Assembly: GCA_020634455.1 (NCBI GenBank)
Contig: JACKBQ010000002.1
Span: forward strand, 310,001-374,000
Direction of reading: 5' to 3'
Length of the DNA stretch: 64,000 nt
DNA from: Ardenticatenaceae bacterium
GTDB taxonomy: Bacteria > Chloroflexota > Anaerolineae > Promineifilales > Promineifilaceae
The first letter of the stretch is position 1. The number at the start of each line of letters is the position of its first letter. Below the pieces are notes generated by a model. It was not told the origin of the DNA and did no database searches. It saw nothing but the letters and a program-made list of their open reading frames with translations. A program made the position numbers and the translations under genes. Of the stretch, positions 1 to 9,623 are shown piece by piece.

Positions 1-536
1 TGACGGCCGTTCTGGGGATGGCTGCCAAATACGGCATCGAAGCGGTGGGACCACCCCTGGCCGGTCAAGTGAACGACACACCCAGCGCAGATGGCCACCC
101 GCGGGTTGCACGCTCGCATTCGGCCATGACATTCAGCGTGCCAGACGGCGAAACCATGCAGATTTTGCTAAACAGTGAGCAGACTGCGGGACAATTAGCC
201 TTGCTGGTTGGCGATTTCCCACCCGGCAGTGGGGCTTCCTTGCACTGGCACCAGGACGAGGATGAGCTGATTTACATATTGGAAGGGACGTTGGATTTGC
301 AATTAGGACAAGAGATGGCCACGGTCGTTGCCGGGGCCGCTGCCTTTCTACCCAGAGGCATTGCCCATGACTTCCACAATCACAGCGAACAGATGGTCAA
401 AGCCCTCGCTTTCATCACGCCGGCTGGCTTTGAGAACTATTTCACCGAATTCTTTACCCTTTTTGCCCAAGGCGCACTGAATGAAGAAACGCAGCTGACC
501 CTGGCCCAAAAATACGGCCTGGAAAACAATCCATAA
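1..536 (+). CDS. Cupin-domain protein, 5' end cut by window edge
   Basis: The frame is open from base 3 leftwards, so the gene starts outside the window; the first ATG inside is at 18. Counting from that ATG, both cupin motifs are present: H76-x-H78-x4-E83, and G106 through P112, G114, H117 and N121, the usual metal ligands. The first residues (AAKYGIEAVGPP) look like the C-terminal tail that follows a cupin barrel. A similar tail (LAQKYGLE) ends the protein, so I infer a two-cupin protein of which only the second domain is seen. Substrate unknown; quercetinase-like dioxygenases and sugar isomerases share the fold. It lies 31 bases upstream of a membrane protein gene. Confidence 0.8.
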   Translation, partial: TAVLGMAAKYGIEAVGPPLAGQVNDTPSADGHPRVARSHSAMTFSVPDGETMQILLNSEQTAGQLALLVGDFPPGSGASLHWHQDEDELIYILEGTLDLQLGQEMATVVAGAAAFLPRGIAHDFHNHSEQMVKALAFITPAGFENYFTEFFTLFAQGALNEETQLTLAQKYGLENNP

Positions 537-567
537 ACCAAATTTCAAAAAACAAGTGAGGTATAAC

Positions 568-1287
568 ATGACAACAACAATTAACACAAACTATCAGCGG
601 GATGAGATGGTGGCAACAAGAAACACAACTTATGCACGCCTGGGTGGATTGACCGCTTTGAGCGGCGCGATCATCATGATCATTGGAGCACTGCTCCAAT
701 TTTCATCGGGGACAGACCTGTGGGCGGCATTGGCTGGGGGCGATATGGTAGGTTATTTGGCAGCTGTAGTCGGCGTGAAGGCGCAGCTCGTCGCCAATCT
801 CACCTTCTGGATTGTGGGGGTTTTGCTGCTGGGAACGGCCGTAAACTACCTGGTCAATTTGTGTACACAACGAGAGCCGATGGCGCAGGTTGCCAGAGTG
901 TGTGTGGGTACGGCCGTTCCCCTGGCCATCATCTCCTTCATTGCCATGCTGGCCTTAGTGGTGCAAATTGCACCGACCACACTAGTAGCCGATACAGCGG
1001 CCACTGGTGTGGCTATCGCCAATGTGGTCGGCTGGATCGGGGCGCGTGCCGACGACCTGGCTACCGCGCTGATCATTGGTTTGCCGCCATTGTTCCTGTC
1101 CATAGCTGCCAGGGATGAGTGGATGCCAACCTGGCTGGTCTGGTGGGGCTATCTGGCTGGCGTGGTGGGATTGCTTTCGCTGGTGGTGCTTTATATGCCC
1201 GCACTGGCCGGCCTGGGTATGCTCATCATACCGTTTGGAATGGGCTGGATGCTTGCTGTTGGGGTGGTCCTGCTGCGGCGCAAATAA
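568..1287 (+). CDS. Multi-pass membrane protein, unknown function
   Basis: A protein of 239 residues with about six hydrophobic helices, starting with GLTALSGAIIMIIGALLQF and ending with a short RRK basic tail. No catalytic motif is visible. The layout resembles DUF4386-type membrane proteins, but that is a weak resemblance only. I chose ATG 568 because GTGAGG at 556-561 gives a ribosome-binding site at the right distance; the frame also allows GTG at 556. It follows the cupin gene closely and may be cotranscribed with it. Two iterated palindromes lie within it. Confidence 0.7.
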   Translation: MTTTINTNYQRDEMVATRNTTYARLGGLTALSGAIIMIIGALLQFSSGTDLWAALAGGDMVGYLAAVVGVKAQLVANLTFWIVGVLLLGTAVNYLVNLCTQREPMAQVARVCVGTAVPLAIISFIAMLALVVQIAPTTLVADTAATGVAIANVVGWIGARADDLATALIIGLPPLFLSIAARDEWMPTWLVWWGYLAGVVGLLSLVVLYMPALAGLGMLIIPFGMGWMLAVGVVLLRRK

Positions 1288-1431
1288 TAAAAACAACCGC
1301 GGACGGATCAAAGCTGACTCTCATTGGCTTGCTCAAGCTGTTCTGCAGAGCCAACGTACACCCTTTAGATGATACAGTTAGTTCATGCTTACCGCAGACG
1401 ATATTGTTTCAACATCTCGTTTTCCTCCAGG

Positions 1432-4400
1432 TTATCGGCTGATCGTAGGCAAGAAAATAGTATATGGTTTGATGATCAATGTGACCGGCACGGCCGTATC
1501 CGGACCACCCCCATCCGGTCGAGAAAAGGTCAACACCGCCTCATGCGTTCCCGGTTCCAACCCAGCAGCGTCAGCCAGCAACGTCAGGACGGTAAAGGTC
1601 GTGCCGGAAGTGATGTTCACGCTCAACCAGGCTTTATCGGCGGTTGCTTGCCAGGGGATGTCATTGACCGGGTTTTGATTATCAATACCCATGGTTGTTG
1701 TCACCACGCCGCCCATCGAATATAGCGTGATGGCGTTGGGCGCGATGAGCAGCGCATCCGGCGTTGACGGCAGATCGTCGAGTGTGGCGACCACCGTGAC
1801 CGTAATGTTGTCGCTGGCCACCCCACCCTGGCCGTCATCGGCTAGCGCAGTGATGAGATGCACCCCGGCGCTCAGGCTGGCTGTGGAAAGTTGTGCGCCG
1901 TTCCCCAACGCGCCATCCAGGCTGGAATGCCAGGCCAGCGTATCGTCCATCAAGCCCAGTTCCACATCATAGGCAAACGCTTCCAGGGCCAACGTCTGGC
2001 TGATGGCGATGGTCACATCCTGGTCAGGGGTAAAAATGGTCACCTCCGGCAGGTGATTGGGAACGGTAAAGACGGCATTTGAGGTGTCGTTGGCGGTGTG
2101 AATGCCGTCGCTGGCTTCGATGCGGAAGAGGCCGCTGCTGCTGCTTACCAGACTGCTGTTGGGCGCAGCTATTTGCGTACCGGTGATGGCCAGGGCGACC
2201 GGGTTCCATCTGCCGCCGTTATCGGGGCTGTGGTACAGGTTGAAGAAGAGGGGATCGTTGTCGGCGTCTACGGCCGTCCAGGACACAGTAATTGAATCTT
2301 GGCTGAGAATTTCCCCGCCGTTGGGCGAAAGCAGCGTCACCGTGGGCGCGGCTAATCCGGCGCTGACAGATGTGAGCAAGGCGCCGCCCGGCCCTTCGAT
2401 GTTGACTTGAGTCGTGCCATTGACGTAAGGAATCAGTTCCGAGATGCCGCCGTAGGCCGGTTCAGCCTCACCTAATGGCGAGGCGCCGCTGTGGCCGCTG
2501 TCCAACGAAAAGGGGTAACGTGCCAGCTCGTTTTGGCCGCTATCCAGCAAGACGATAGCATAGGCGCCAGGTGTCCGCGGCTCAATATCATCGGCGCTAA
2601 ACCAAACCGACATGGGCAGCAAGGTAGAAATTTGGCCAGTTTGCAGGTTGACAGCGCCAAAGACGGCCAGGCGGTCGGTAATCTGCGTACTTTGGGCAGG
2701 AACGGCCGTTACCATATTACTGCTGCCATACAGAAGAGCGAACCGAGCGTACAAACCTTTGAAGGTAATATCACTGACCCACTGTTTGTCACAATAGGTC
2801 ATCACATCATGCCAGATGGGACCCAAAATAGGATTCGTTTTTAGATAAAAAGAATCAAAGCCATAAATTGCCTGTCGGTCAAAGATATCGGCCGAGGCGC
2901 TGATGTACCCATTGGGGTGCTGCTTTACTGTACCTTTTTCACCACAGCCGTTCGGCAGTTCGCCCAGCGTATGGGAACGGCCGTAGGTATGCCCCAACTC
3001 ATGCGCCCCATACCAATCGGCATACGTGCCGTCAGAATCCCAGCCCCAGCTTCCATTGCCCGCCGGGCCAGAGGCGCTCTCGCCCCAGGCACAGCCGCGC
3101 ATAAAGCCATACTCATCGCTGACTAGTCCCACCAGATGAATGTTCTTGTGATAAAACCAGGTATTGATGATCGCGGCTTTGTTGAGGGATAAATATGAAT
3201 TGAGCGCATTACAATTGGGATTTGTGAGGCTAAAGCTACCTTTCGAGGGATCATTGGGATCGGGAACCCATTTACGGCTGGCATTTTGCCACATGGGCAG
3301 GGTGCGTAAATAGAGATTGACCTTATTAACAGGGTAAGCCCGTTTCAGCCAGGAGTAAAGCATCCACTGATCAGTCGCCGTCGGCCAATATTCAATGCCG
3401 GTTGCTTTCGATATATAAGGTTGGCTGGCAACCACAACCGGCAGCGTAGGCGCCTGGCTAAAGAGCAACCCCCGGCTCATAAAATTGTTGGCATAGTTGG
3501 TTTCTTTCGGATTGGGCGATGGTCGCCAGGCGGAATCGATGAAGTTTAATTCGGCCGTAATGAAAACAGAGCCGTCGCGGAAGCCAGAGGGGAGTTCAAA
3601 TAAAAAGGCATGGCCAGGCAGCAGGCGCAGATGATACGGTCTTACCTTCAGGTAGGGGCCACCGGGTGCAATCGGATAAACATAGGTGACCGCTGTGCCC
3701 TTTTGCACTCTGAGCCGGGCGGTGGTGAGATAATCGCCGCCGCTGCTATGGGCGTAAAAGCGGACAAAGGTGCGTTTTCCGGCAATCAGCAGAATGTTAT
3801 TATCCAGATTTTGAATTTCCTGGGTGATTTCTAAATCATCCGCTACCAGATCGGTGATGGGAATAGGTGTGGCCGTTGGCGTGGGGGTTTGCGAGGGTGT
3901 GGGCGTAGCCGTAGCGGTGTTCGTGGGGGTCGGCGTAAAAGTTGCTGTCGGTGTTGGTATCGCGGTCGAGATGTAAAGGTCGTCAATGGATTCAACAATC
4001 TCCGTATCCCCATAATTAAGCATCACCCAGTCAATACTTCCCGCCGGGTCATATACCCCCATGAACAAAGTATGCTGATCCGGAACCGGCTCCATATCAT
4101 ACGCACAAACTTCAACGCCGTTAGCGTTAAAGGCGATCAGATTTGCTGTAATATTGCTGCCACCACTATTGCCCACATAAAAACCCACATGCGTTTGCAG
4201 CGATTCAAACTGAATCACCAGGGGCAAGTTGTTGCTGACGTTGGGAGGAACCGGCTGGTTCGTGGCCACATTGAAACCCGAGTGGGCCAACACAGAAGCG
4301 GTGGCTGCAACACGCTGCTCGCCGCTATTTTCGAAAATCACGCCGTGTGACGTTTGATAAAAGCTTCCAATAACCTCGCCATCCGGCAGTTCGTCAAAGT

Positions 4401-4566
4401 CGATTACGGTTGGCGATGGGATTTGGGTCGGGTCTGTCAGCGGCGTGCAAGCGTTAACTAATGCCGGCGATTGCGGTGTTGTTGTACTGGCCTTGGTGGT
4501 TAAGGCGATCAAAACAGGAATGAAGAACAAGATTATACCGAATCTAGGAAAGGATTTTGCTGTCAC
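1432..4566 (-). CDS. Secreted metzincin-type zinc metalloprotease with Ig-like C-terminal domains
   Basis: A 1044-residue exported protein. The N-terminus is a signal peptide (hydrophobic FGIILFFIPVLIALTT). Next comes a beta-sandwich-like domain (about 45-205), then a Thr/Pro-rich linker (about 205-240) typical of Chloroflexota surface proteins. The protease region carries HELGHTYGRSH, with zinc ligands H522, H526 and H532 and catalytic E523. The Met-turn follows near residue 588 (DVMTYC). Two or three Ig-like or cadherin-like domains follow (LSPNGGE, FTPDQDV). The tail PYTIFLPTISR resembles the short C-terminal motif of many secreted proteins in this phylum. Start is GTG 4566, preceded by GGAGG. 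Likely an extracellular or surface peptidase; substrate unknown. Confidence 0.8.
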   Translation of the reverse strand: MTAKSFPRFGIILFFIPVLIALTTKASTTTPQSPALVNACTPLTDPTQIPSPTVIDFDELPDGEVIGSFYQTSHGVIFENSGEQRVAATASVLAHSGFNVATNQPVPPNVSNNLPLVIQFESLQTHVGFYVGNSGGSNITANLIAFNANGVEVCAYDMEPVPDQHTLFMGVYDPAGSIDWVMLNYGDTEIVESIDDLYISTAIPTPTATFTPTPTNTATATPTPSQTPTPTATPIPITDLVADDLEITQEIQNLDNNILLIAGKRTFVRFYAHSSGGDYLTTARLRVQKGTAVTYVYPIAPGGPYLKVRPYHLRLLPGHAFLFELPSGFRDGSVFITAELNFIDSAWRPSPNPKETNYANNFMSRGLLFSQAPTLPVVVASQPYISKATGIEYWPTATDQWMLYSWLKRAYPVNKVNLYLRTLPMWQNASRKWVPDPNDPSKGSFSLTNPNCNALNSYLSLNKAAIINTWFYHKNIHLVGLVSDEYGFMRGCAWGESASGPAGNGSWGWDSDGTYADWYGAHELGHTYGRSHTLGELPNGCGEKGTVKQHPNGYISASADIFDRQAIYGFDSFYLKTNPILGPIWHDVMTYCDKQWVSDITFKGLYARFALLYGSSNMVTAVPAQSTQITDRLAVFGAVNLQTGQISTLLPMSVWFSADDIEPRTPGAYAIVLLDSGQNELARYPFSLDSGHSGASPLGEAEPAYGGISELIPYVNGTTQVNIEGPGGALLTSVSAGLAAPTVTLLSPNGGEILSQDSITVSWTAVDADNDPLFFNLYHSPDNGGRWNPVALAITGTQIAAPNSSLVSSSSGLFRIEASDGIHTANDTSNAVFTVPNHLPEVTIFTPDQDVTIAISQTLALEAFAYDVELGLMDDTLAWHSSLDGALGNGAQLSTASLSAGVHLITALADDGQGGVASDNITVTVVATLDDLPSTPDALLIAPNAITLYSMGGVVTTTMGIDNQNPVNDIPWQATADKAWLSVNITSGTTFTVLTLLADAAGLEPGTHEAVLTFSRPDGGGPDTAVPVTLIIKPYTIFLPTISR

Positions 4567-4625
4567 AGGACACCTCCAAAGATCATCACATAATCAAGAT
4601 ACAGCCGGGATTAGTTAATAAACGA

Positions 4626-7600
4626 TCATAAAAGCATCGATCTGATCTCTCTGTAAAGACTTTCTCCATTCAGGTGAAGCCCTTGTTCTCTTAAACCAGC
4701 AATCTCAACAGACGGCATTATTTGCATTGGGCCTGGCATAAAACGATGGAGTATATTTTGTGACACGACGCCACGATGGCGAGCGTAACGGCTTTCGGCA
4801 AAGCTAAGGATCTGCCAGGCATATTCATAGTTTTTCGCAGAACGGTGGGCCAGCAAAACGGCTGTTAAATCCAGGCAGGACACACGCCAATAATGAGGCG
4901 TTTGCAGCGCCTCAGCCGCATATCTTTCCGCTTGTTGGATGTTGCCCAGCGCCAGATTGGCCCAACTCGACCAAATAAGCGCATCTGAATATTCGATAGC
5001 CAAAGATAATGCTTGAGCCGTGTGTAAATAGGCCTCTGCCAGTTCCAGCGCTTCCTGGTAACGGCCGTTCACCAATGCAACGCGACTCAACACCCCCTGG
5101 GCAATGGCAACTCCCCTTCGATGGCCAAGTTCCTGACACAATTTTTGCCCTTCTTCTGCTTTTTTTGCTGCTATTTCAATATCTTCGTCTGCCTGGAGCA
5201 TGGCAAAAATGACCGTCCACAAGGCCACATTGCGACGAGCGCCCAACTCGTTCAGAATCGCCAATCCCTCTTCAAACAACGCCAGCCCTTCCAGGTTTTG
5301 ATACCAATCGATTTGAGCTTGCTTGATTTTAAGCCGGGCCATGCCGCCCCGATCGGCTAATTGCTCATAGGCAGTATAGCTTTGGCCCAGGTATTCAATC
5401 GCGTTTTTCGTGTGGCCGCTAAACATTGCCGTCCCGGCTAACCCTTCCAACGCCGTGGCAATGCCGACAACATCTCCTAAGCGGCGGCGGAGATGCAAAC
5501 AGTGGCTAAACCATTGTTCGGCCAAAGGATAATCTCCTGTGCGCCAGGCTCTGACGCCCAACTCAAACAATACATTGGCCTCTCCCCACTGACTGCCGGC
5601 CAAACGATAGAGGGTCAGGCTTTGTTTGAACTGTTGGTCGGCCACATCATGGTTTCCCAACCCTTTGGCCACAATACCCAATTCTAGCAGCGCCGCAGCT
5701 TTATCGGCGCTGCTAGCTCTTTCGGGGGCATTCACACCGGCCAACAGCGCCAAACTGCGTTCCAAGTATTGCTGCCGTGAGGGAAATGCGGGTTCAAATA
5801 TCGCTTGCCAATACCACAAACGGGACAGCGCCTGATTCGGTTCCTTTTTAACGACCGAAGATTCCAGCCGCTGAATTGCTGAACTAAATACCTCCAGGCC
5901 TTCAGCATGACGACCGCGCCGCAAAAAATACAGACCCAGGCTGAAAGCGGCATCGGCCAATAGGGACGCCAATCCAGTCTGTGCCGCCCAATTCCAGGCA
6001 GCCCGGATATTGTCCAGGTCTGCTTTGATGCGGGCCATTGTTTCTCGCTGCCGCTCCCCTTGAAAATTTGAGGCTTGTTGGTCTAGCCAGCGGCAGTAAT
6101 AAGCGGCGTGAAGCTGCTGGAGGTCGGCAATGTCTGACTGCTGCGCCAGTTTCTCAGCACCATACTGGCGTAAAAGCTCATGCTGGGTGTAGCGATCAGT
6201 CACCCGATCATAGCGGAGAAGGGATTTGCCCACCAATGATGAAAGCAGGCGTAAAACGGCCGTTGGACTTTGCTGTCCACCAGCGACGGCCCGGACAGCG
6301 GCCCTGGTAAACCCGCCGCGAAACAGGGACAGACGTTGAAACAATGTTTGCTCTGGCCAACTCAACCGTTCCCAAGAAGCGTCAAATACGCTGTGCATGC
6401 TGCGGTGACGGTCCGGCCAATCGTGCATTTCCGTCGTCAGAAAGTCAAGATTATGCTGAATTTCGGAAGCGATTTCGGCTAGAGGCAGCCATTCGATCCA
6501 GGCCGCCGCCAATTCCAGACCGAGGGGTATGCCATCTAGCAAACGACAAATCGTAATCAAGCAGGGCAGTTCATCAGAAGTTATGGTGAAATCAGGCTGT
6601 ATGCGGCGGGCGCTTTGCAAAAACAGCTGCATGGCCGGGAAGTTGGTTGAATCGGCTTCATTCTTATCAGGGCAGAGCAAGCCATCAAGCGGAAGGCAAC
6701 GCTCCATTCGCAGATGCAGCCGCTCGCGGGAGGTGATGAGTAGTTTGAGTTGAGGGGCGTGTTGGAGCAGGTTCAGTAATATGGCCTTGCCAGGCGGATA
6801 TTTATCGCTGTCCAAAAGCTGTTCAAAGTTATCCAAAACCAGCAAGAGTTGTCGAGATTGCAGGTAGGCGAGCAATTGTTGAGCATCGGTATGAGACATG
6901 TCGTTCTGGTCAGGGGCGATGGGTAAGACGTGGGCGATGGCTGACAGAAGTTGTTGGGCTGTATTGACTGCGTTGAGGGGAACGAAGTAGACGCCGTGTG
7001 GGAATCGCTCTGGGTGATGCGCCGCCTGGCTGGCCGCACAAGTTAACGCCAGCCGGGTCTTACCAATGCCGCCCACGCCGGAAATCGTAACCAGCCGCAC
7101 GGATGGTTCAGCCATGAAGTGGTCTAGCTTTTCCAGTTCTGTCTGGCGGCCCACGAAGGGAGCAGCAACGGTCGGTAAAAAGGTCGTTACCTGCTGAGCC
7201 GGAGAGAGGGGAACAGGATGAATAGCGCTTTCTTTTTCCGGCAATGTTGTCTTTCTTTTAGCGCGTATTTGCTGGTAAAGGCTGGTGGTTTCCGTGTCTG
7301 GCGCAACGCCTAACTCTTCGCGCAGCAGGCGATGGCACAGTTCATATTGGTTTAGGGCGGCTGTATAATGGCCGGTTTGAGCCAGGAATTGCATCAGCCG
7401 CCGGTGGGCGGATTCTCGCCAGGGTTCCAGGTCTAGTTGTCGCCGGACGTAAGGAATAGCCTGAGTTGTAACGCCGTTTTCTTGATGATAGTCGGCTAAC
7501 ATGGTTAACGCTAACAATGTTTCTTGCAGCAGCCATTGGCGCCGGGCTATGGCCCAATCATCAAAGGCAGCGGCTTCCGGGAGGAAGAATCCGGGCAGAA

Positions 7601-8021
7601 AATCGCCACGGTAGAGGGCAACGGCCGTTTCCAATCTGCGGCAGCAGTCAAGACAAGCGGATAAGCGCGGGTGTTTGTGTCGGGAGACGGTCGTTAGCGC
7701 CCCTTCAAAATCCAGGACATCCACCCTAACCTGGTTGGCATCTAAACCCACCAAATGGCGGTCAATTTGCAAAATGGCCTGGTCATTTCCCAACGTCTGG
7801 CGCAGGCGGTGTAAAGAGAGGCGCAGGTTGGTCAACGCCTTCTGGTCATCCATCTCTGGCCAAAACAAACCAGCTAAACTTTCCCGCCGGTGCGGGCGGC
7901 CTGATTCCACGGCCAGATACGCCAGCAGCGCCCGGATTTTGTCGGTGCGGAAGGCGGTGAGGGAACGGCCGTTTTGCAATATCTGGAATGTACCCAGCAG
8001 TTGGAGGCGTAATTGGGACAT
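4626..8021 (-). CDS. SARP/BTAD transcriptional activator with NB-ARC ATPase and TPR repeats
   Basis: An 1131-residue cytoplasmic regulator of the AfsR/SARP type. Residues about 1-95 form an OmpR-like winged helix (LRLQLLGTFQILQNGR). Residues about 100-250 form the BTAD helical domain (LEPWRESAHRRLMQFLAQTG). Residues about 285-560 form an NB-ARC/AAA module with P-loop GVGGIGKT (K321), a Walker B-like LLLVLDNFEQLL and the downstream PLGLELAA motif. From about 640 to 1070 there are TPR-like helical repeats. Such proteins sense a ligand or protein through the TPRs and use ATP to switch DNA binding. It is divergent from the YdhR-like gene at 8167, a plausible target. Start ATG 8021 has AGGAAACA upstream. 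Confidence 0.88.
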   Translation of the reverse strand: MSQLRLQLLGTFQILQNGRSLTAFRTDKIRALLAYLAVESGRPHRRESLAGLFWPEMDDQKALTNLRLSLHRLRQTLGNDQAILQIDRHLVGLDANQVRVDVLDFEGALTTVSRHKHPRLSACLDCCRRLETAVALYRGDFLPGFFLPEAAAFDDWAIARRQWLLQETLLALTMLADYHQENGVTTQAIPYVRRQLDLEPWRESAHRRLMQFLAQTGHYTAALNQYELCHRLLREELGVAPDTETTSLYQQIRAKRKTTLPEKESAIHPVPLSPAQQVTTFLPTVAAPFVGRQTELEKLDHFMAEPSVRLVTISGVGGIGKTRLALTCAASQAAHHPERFPHGVYFVPLNAVNTAQQLLSAIAHVLPIAPDQNDMSHTDAQQLLAYLQSRQLLLVLDNFEQLLDSDKYPPGKAILLNLLQHAPQLKLLITSRERLHLRMERCLPLDGLLCPDKNEADSTNFPAMQLFLQSARRIQPDFTITSDELPCLITICRLLDGIPLGLELAAAWIEWLPLAEIASEIQHNLDFLTTEMHDWPDRHRSMHSVFDASWERLSWPEQTLFQRLSLFRGGFTRAAVRAVAGGQQSPTAVLRLLSSLVGKSLLRYDRVTDRYTQHELLRQYGAEKLAQQSDIADLQQLHAAYYCRWLDQQASNFQGERQRETMARIKADLDNIRAAWNWAAQTGLASLLADAAFSLGLYFLRRGRHAEGLEVFSSAIQRLESSVVKKEPNQALSRLWYWQAIFEPAFPSRQQYLERSLALLAGVNAPERASSADKAAALLELGIVAKGLGNHDVADQQFKQSLTLYRLAGSQWGEANVLFELGVRAWRTGDYPLAEQWFSHCLHLRRRLGDVVGIATALEGLAGTAMFSGHTKNAIEYLGQSYTAYEQLADRGGMARLKIKQAQIDWYQNLEGLALFEEGLAILNELGARRNVALWTVIFAMLQADEDIEIAAKKAEEGQKLCQELGHRRGVAIAQGVLSRVALVNGRYQEALELAEAYLHTAQALSLAIEYSDALIWSSWANLALGNIQQAERYAAEALQTPHYWRVSCLDLTAVLLAHRSAKNYEYAWQILSFAESRYARHRGVVSQNILHRFMPGPMQIMPSVEIAGLREQGLHLNGESLYREIRSMLL

Positions 8022-8166
8022 TGTTTCCTAATTATAAGCGATTTGGCAACGAGTTGGATACGGTCTTGTGGCATTCTGTGGGAATAAAAAGAGTGATTTT
8101 AGAGTGATATGCACGACAGCCCATCTGGTTAAGTTCAGAGAATGGCCTGTCAATCAAAAGGAGAAA

Positions 8167-8499
8167 ATGATGTCCCAGAAAATTTTGCAGATCAATTTCA
8201 AGTTTCATGTGTCCCGTGCCGAATATGAAACGGCCGTCGCCCCTGTGGCCGAACCTATTGCCGCTGTGCCCGGCCTGTTGTGGAAAGTTTGGTTATTGAA
8301 CGAAGCGGATCAAGAAGCCGGCGGCATTTACCTGTTCGCGGATGACAAAACCCTGGATGCTTACCTGAACAGCGAGATCGTGGCCGCTATCGTCAGCAAC
8401 CCTATCTTGAGCGATTTTAGTGTAAAGCAGTTTGCAGTAATGCAAGATGTGAGTGAAGTGACGCGGGGGCCGGTGGGCGAGTCTGTAAGTCTGGAATAA
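8167..8499 (+). CDS. YdhR-like putative monooxygenase (ABM fold)
   Basis: A 110-residue protein of the YdhR type: ILQINFKFHVSRAEYE at the start, the PGLLWKVWLLNE strand, and GGIYLFADDKTLDAYL. Family members are small dimeric ferredoxin-like-fold proteins proposed to oxygenate aromatic or quinone substrates; substrate unknown here. I chose ATG 8167 because AAAAGGAGAAA precedes it; the open frame upstream to 8068 has no family similarity. Two decayed C-terminal copies occur at 14473-14607 and 16678-16761, so this gene belonged to a small tandem family. It is divergent from the SARP regulator. Confidence 0.78.
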   Translation: MMSQKILQINFKFHVSRAEYETAVAPVAEPIAAVPGLLWKVWLLNEADQEAGGIYLFADDKTLDAYLNSEIVAAIVSNPILSDFSVKQFAVMQDVSEVTRGPVGESVSLE

Positions 8500-8576
8500 G
8501 ATGAACGGCATTGCCAGAATCATAGACTTGCAAATGAGAAAACTGGTTTATCCCCAAGATTGTAGAGGAGGTAGTC

Positions 8577-9623
8577 ATGAATAATGTAAACGGCAAAATC
8601 TTGATAAAGAAAACCAATCAAGGTATCCCTGATTTAATAGTTGCCTTATATGACCACGATCCATCTCAACAAATGACGGTTACTCATGTAGATTGGGCCA
8701 GTATTTCATCCGCTTGGTTAGATAGCTTAGGAGATCGGATTGGATCAAAGATAACAGACACCAATGGTTATTTTGAGTTCAAGTTCGAAGATGATGAATT
8801 TCAATCTGACGATCAGGAAGTTCGTCCAGATTTGATATTGATCGTATTCGCGCCCGAAGATAGCCAAAGTGTCGAACTTCCCATTCCCTTACCACCACAG
8901 CAACGAATCCTGCATTATTCAAGCTTACCCCGTCAGAATGCTGGGAAAAATGAAGCTTATGTAATTCGCCTTCCCCAAGCTATCCTTGACAAATTCGAGA
9001 TTCGTTATTCAGAAAATTCTATAGATGAGCGCCAGAAGAAAACTGCAATTTCTGCTTTGGAACGCTCTTTTGAACTGGCAGATATATTAAGAACCAAGCT
9101 AGATGAACGAACCTCAAAGCGCTTGTTGAAATCGGATGAAGCGGCTACAAAAACGGCCAAAATACTGGAAAACTTCTCTCTTTCCGCGATACCCCAGAAA
9201 CTCCGCAGTGATCCAACATATTATGCACTTGGTGATAATTTGCAAGAGAAGCAGGGTGCGGTATTTCAGCGAGGTATTGAACAACTGCAACAATCGGGGA
9301 AGAAAAAATCTTTACGAATACGCTTATCGAAAACAGAGGCCCAGACGTTGGGCATTGAAATTCTGGATGACGGCTCAATTGCTGATAGCAGCGAGGTTTC
9401 TACAGAAAAGCTAATTACCTTTATCAGAGACAGAATAAATTCCACCTCTCTGGAAGCGGTGTCGCTACCCATTGACAAACTCTATCAGCAGGTGGTCAAA
9501 GCCAACAGTTCGTTGGAAGAGATTCTTGGTATGGAGCCAGCGCAGACAGACGCTGCCCCAGATAGCCCATTAGAAACCGAATCCCACCCCGTTGATAATA
9601 ATGGAGGAACGCATCATGGATGA
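8577..9623 (+). CDS. Transthyretin-like-domain protein, first gene of a three-gene cassette
   Basis: A 348-residue protein with no signal peptide. Residues about 3-110 look like a prealbumin/carboxypeptidase-regulatory beta-sandwich: VNGKILIKKTNQGIPDLIVAL, then the ITDTNGYFEFKF turn typical of these domains. The rest is mainly helical and charged (LERSFELADILRTKLDERT), ending in an acidic, Pro-rich tail. TTR-like domains often sit on toxin or injection-system components as adaptors; here that is inference. AGAGGAGG precedes the ATG. The last 8 bases overlap the start of the next gene, which argues for translational coupling. Base composition looks lower in GC than flanking genes and the iterated palindrome is absent. 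Confidence 0.65.
   Translation: MNNVNGKILIKKTNQGIPDLIVALYDHDPSQQMTVTHVDWASISSAWLDSLGDRIGSKITDTNGYFEFKFEDDEFQSDDQEVRPDLILIVFAPEDSQSVELPIPLPPQQRILHYSSLPRQNAGKNEAYVIRLPQAILDKFEIRYSENSIDERQKKTAISALERSFELADILRTKLDERTSKRLLKSDEAATKTAKILENFSLSAIPQKLRSDPTYYALGDNLQEKQGAVFQRGIEQLQQSGKKKSLRIRLSKTEAQTLGIEILDDGSIADSSEVSTEKLITFIRDRINSTSLEAVSLPIDKLYQQVVKANSSLEEILGMEPAQTDAAPDSPLETESHPVDNNGGTHHG

Noticed and set aside
3850..3960. Tandem-repeat-like tract in the protease gene
   Set aside because: It encodes the Thr/Pro linker; the repetition follows from the protein, not from a DNA repeat array or CRISPR.
8068..8166. N-terminal extension of the YdhR-like protein
   Set aside because: Outside the family's normal length, and AAAAGGAGAAA marks ATG 8167 as the start.
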